From DALYLB01 sp033763135 (lineage in GTDB: Bacteria; Acidobacteriota; Blastocatellia; RBC074): DNA of 8,883 nt. This document shows positions 6,029 to 8,883 of the stretch, piece after piece; within the stretch, counting starts at the first letter, position 1, and each line of letters begins with the position of its first letter. The translations under genes and the position numbers were made by a program. The DNA is taken from positions 1 to 8,883 of the forward strand of contig JANRKY010000260.1 in the NCBI GenBank assembly GCA_033763135.1, in the 5' to 3' direction. Under the pieces are notes generated by a model that had not been told where the DNA came from, made no database searches, and saw nothing but the letters and a program-made list of their open reading frames with translations.

Positions 6029-6544
6029 TCATTTTCGCTGGAGCTTCATTTCAAAGAATTGTCGCCAGGCCTTTCCGTCCCGGGACATCTCGCCGATCTC
6101 GACCCATTGGCCGGCCTCGGTGACGTTGATGGTGTACTTGATCTCGACGCCGAAGCGCGGGTCCTTGAACCCCCACAGGAGCGATCGCTCGGCGACCGAG
6201 ATCTGTGGATCGATCCAGTTTCCGTCCGCGCGATAGGCGCGCATGACGAATCCATTCGACTTGGCGTCAAATGAGATCAGGGCGAGAGCGTTATGAACGA
6301 TCGTCTCTCCGGACTTTCCAACGCCTTCGATCATCAACAGCGTCCCGCCGAGTTTTCGCTGTACGGACTCGGACTGAACGAAGGTCTTGCGATTGCCGGG
6401 ACCGAGTTCCATCCAGCCCTCGCCCTTCCATTCCCCCACAAGAAACTCCAGGCGCTTCCCTTCCGTGATGGCGGCGGGCGCGGGGGCCTGCGCGAACGCC
6501 CCCGTCGAGAGAACAAGCATGAGTAGTGCCAGAACAGTTTTCAT
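6029..6544 (-). CDS. Exported DUF1579-like beta-barrel protein
   Basis: A 171-residue protein. Residues 1-20 are a signal peptide (MKTVLALLMLVLSTGAFAQA) followed by a short Ala/Pro spacer. The mature part starts with LEFLVGEWKGEGW, the signature of DUF1579-type and related lipocalin-like or heme-binding-like barrels. It continues as alternating strands: TFVQSESVQRKLGGTLLMIEG, HNALALISFD, GFVMRAYRADGNW, and VEIKYTINVTEAGQWVEIGE. The C-terminal segment, from the DGKAW stretch to the end, closes the barrel. A ligand is not predictable. ATG 6544 is chosen over the in-frame upstream codon at 6589 because it gives the signal peptide and has GAGG at 6553-6556, 8 bases upstream. The upstream extension would run into the palindromic repeat at 6564-6634. 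The gene lies downstream of the 58-residue membrane protein gene on the same strand, with that palindrome between them. Confidence 0.82.
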   Translation of the reverse strand: MKTVLALLMLVLSTGAFAQAPAPAAITEGKRLEFLVGEWKGEGWMELGPGNRKTFVQSESVQRKLGGTLLMIEGVGKSGETIVHNALALISFDAKSNGFVMRAYRADGNWIDPQISVAERSLLWGFKDPRFGVEIKYTINVTEAGQWVEIGEMSRDGKAWRQFFEMKLQRK

Positions 6545-6563
6545 AGATTTTTCCTCAGAACTT

Positions 6564-6634
6564 ATCCACGAAGCCGCACGAAGAGACACGAAGAAGAGAT
6601 TTCCCTTCGTGCTTCTTCGTGTGGCTTCGTGGAT
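6564..6634. repeat. 71-bp palindromic repeat with CCACGAAG-type units
   Basis: Arms 6564-6593 and 6605-6634 are inverted with 27 of 30 positions matching, and the loop is 11 bases. Each arm holds three imperfect copies of a CACGAAG unit at about 10-bp spacing (CCACGAAG, GCACGAAG, ACACGAAG on the left). Its left edge is only 7 bp from the Shine-Dalgarno of the DUF1579-like gene, so in that transcript it would form a large hairpin just before the ribosome site. It resembles a dispersed intergenic repeat family; copy number cannot be judged here. Confidence 0.85.
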
Positions 6635-6749
6635 GAATTTTCATTGCTTCCGGACGTCGCCAGGCGATCTGAACGACTCCCTGAGAAACGCCGTGGCGCA
6701 GGCTGCTGGCTCGCGCGGCGGCGTCGGTTTCATTGTTTCCTGACGATGC

Positions 6750-6926
6750 TCACTGCATCATGCTGCGACGCACGGCCCCGGCGAGGATGAAACAGGCGAT
6801 TCCGCCAAAGACGGCATATTTCCAGGGAAAGACGTCCAGCCCCGAGCTGATGAAGAACAGGATGCCGATCGAACTCAGTGCGATCGAGATGGTGTTGGAC
6901 TTCTTCCGCGCTTCCTGATTTTGCAT
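6750..6926 (-). CDS. 58-residue small membrane protein, two predicted helices
   Basis: A small protein of 58 residues that I do not recognise by family. Its support is strong: a consensus AGGAGG at 6934-6939, 7 bases before ATG 6926, and a coherent amphipathic design. Residues 1-12 are polar and basic (MQNQEARKKSNT). Residues 13-29 (ISIALSSIGILFFISSG) and about 36-52 (KYAVFGGIACFILAGAV) are two hydrophobic helices joined by a short LDVFPW turn. The C-terminus RRSMMQ is basic. This predicts an inner-membrane hairpin with both ends in the cytoplasm. A weak -10 (TAGAAT, complement of 6986-6991) lies upstream without a good -35. The gene is divergent from the histidine kinase gene, sharing a 178-bp intergenic region, so common regulation is possible but only inferred. 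Confidence 0.8.
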   Translation of the reverse strand: MQNQEARKKSNTISIALSSIGILFFISSGLDVFPWKYAVFGGIACFILAGAVRRSMMQ

Positions 6927-6933
6927 TTGGTTT

Positions 6934-6939
6934 CCTCCT
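6934..6939 (-). promoter_or_regulatory. Consensus Shine-Dalgarno AGGAGG of the 58-residue membrane protein gene
   Basis: The full AGGAGG hexamer is 7 bases before ATG 6926, the strongest ribosome site in the window. It is the main reason to accept such a short reading frame as a gene. Confidence 0.8.
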
Positions 6940-7068
6940 GGTCACGAATTGAGATGTCGAACTCGCGATTGACTGCGACGCCAGGATTCTACGGCGCGCT
7001 GGGAGCGAATTTTCCGGCGATCTTCTGAACGGGCGTTTTCTCCGACTGAACGGTCGAGGACGGGGATT

Positions 7069-7087
7069 GGCGCCGGCGCCTCTTTTT
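7069..7087 (+). promoter_or_regulatory. Perfect GC palindrome followed by a T run before the histidine kinase gene
   Basis: GGCGCCGGCGCC (7069-7080) is a perfect 12-bp palindrome, followed directly by TCTTTTT (7081-7087) and ending 17 bases before ATG 7105. It could be an operator dyad for a dimeric regulator or a short leader terminator. As a hairpin it can form only about four stem pairs around a 4-base loop, so terminator strength is doubtful. Confidence 0.3.
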
Positions 7088-7104
7088 GCCAGAATCGGAG
7101 CGAT

Positions 7105-8155
<1,051 letters not shown>

Positions 8156-8163
<8 letters not shown>

Positions 8164-8883
8164 AAGAAGACGCATTCTGATCGTCGACGACGAACCCCTC
8201 GCGCGACAGCGCATCGAGCGCTTCGTCCGCGCGTACGATCCGGCCTTCGCAATCGAAGAGGCCGAGAACGGGCTCGTCGCCATCGATCGCATCGCCCGCT
8301 TTCGCCCCGAGATCGTCTTTCTGGATGTCGAGATGCCGGGCCTCAATGGCTTCGAAGCTCTTCAGCAACTGGAAACGCGCGACTTTCAGATCATCTTTCA
8401 AACCGCCTTCGACCAGTTCGCCATCCGCGCCTTTGAAGAAGCGGCCTGCGACTATCTGCTCAAACCCTTCACCGCCGAGCGGCTTCACCAAGCCCTCGCC
8501 CGCGCTCTCGAACGCGCCGCAAGCGAAGAACGCCTCCGCACGCTCGAAGCCTGCCTGCGCCGCCAACCCGAAAACAGATATCTCAGGCGCCTTACCGTCA
8601 AACAGGGCACACGCCTCCGCATCGTGGAATCGCACGACATCTACTGCTTCATCAGCCGCGACCACACAACCTGTCTCTATTTTTCCGATGGGAATCTTCA
8701 GCGGGAAGGCATCTGCGAACTGTCTCTCGGAAAGTTGATCGAACGGCTCGATCCGACTGAATTCCGACAGCTTCACCGAAACAACATCGCCCGGATTCCA
8801 GCGATCCGGGCCCTGACTCGCTCCCCCAACCGCGAAATCTTCGTCGAACTGATCAACGGCATGAAACTGCCCGTCTCACGAGG
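8156..8883 (+). CDS. LytTR-family response regulator (3' end outside window)
   Basis: A two-component regulator, AlgR/LytR/YehT type, 242 codons visible. The receiver domain (1-120) has the acidic pair Asp11-Asp12 (RILIVDDEP), the phosphoacceptor Asp57 in FLDVEMPGLNGFE, Thr83 and Lys103 in LLKPF, all intact. A charged helical linker (about 115-140) leads to a LytTR DNA-binding domain from about 145: VKQGTRLRIVESHDIYCFIS, then the FRQLHRNNIARI segment and NGMKLPVSR at the edge. Only about 10-20 residues should be missing. The start is TTG 8156, inside the kinase gene, 5 bases after GGAGA (8146-8150); no ATG or GTG fits before the receiver domain. LytTR proteins bind direct repeats in promoters and are activated by the cognate kinase, here the gene just upstream. 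Targets are not evident. Confidence 0.95.

Overview
The window is GC-rich, roughly 60% by eye, and gene-dense. It comes from a Gram-negative-type bacterium: five of the proteins carry or imply export to the periplasm or cell surface. The gene families (two-PDZ HtrA protease, secreted M1-like protein with a TPR tail, DUF1579-like exported protein, LytS/LytTR pair) and the dispersed palindromic repeats built on CCACGAAG-type and CCACAGAG-type units suggest an Acidobacteriota-like genome. That is an inference from gene content and not a demonstrated assignment. I see no rRNA, tRNA, CRISPR array, insertion sequence or phage gene.

Layout. Positions 2-1366 (+) hold the 3' part of an HtrA/Deg serine protease. 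Positions 1466-2008 (+) encode a small exported protein with a C-terminal peptidoglycan-binding domain. The convergent gap at 2009-2153 is packed with stem-loops: a 7-bp-periodic ATGATGA repeat in inverted copies and a strong rho-independent terminator. On the minus strand, a secreted M1-aminopeptidase-like protein with TPR repeats (2925-5081) is followed by an exported protein of unknown function (2154-2834), with a GC-rich hairpin between them. A 462-bp non-coding region (5082-5543) holds a good extended -10 promoter for the M1-like gene and a long inverted repeat. Next come a stand-alone lasso-peptide-B2-like/transglutaminase-fold protein (5544-6020, +) and, convergent to it, an exported DUF1579-like protein (6029-6544, -). 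A 71-bp palindromic repeat precedes the latter. A 58-residue two-helix membrane protein with a consensus Shine-Dalgarno sequence follows (6750-6926, -). Divergent from it is a two-component operon: a LytS/YehU-type membrane histidine kinase (7105-8163, +), overlapped by a LytTR response regulator that starts at TTG 8156 and runs off the window.

How it fits together. The left half is envelope-directed: protein quality control, a wall-binding protein and two exported minus-strand proteins. The right half is a sensory pair plus small accessory genes. The most notable observation is that the M1-like protein keeps the fold signatures and exact spacing of the M1 zinc site, but all three zinc ligands are replaced (His-Glu-x-x-His...Glu reads Arg-Glu-x-x-Tyr...Gln). 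The exopeptidase motif and the usual catalytic Tyr position are also altered. It looks like a secreted pseudopeptidase fused to a TPR module. Also notable are the orphan B2-like gene, the unlisted-size membrane protein, and two different palindromic repeat families of the same design, each sitting just upstream of a start codon.
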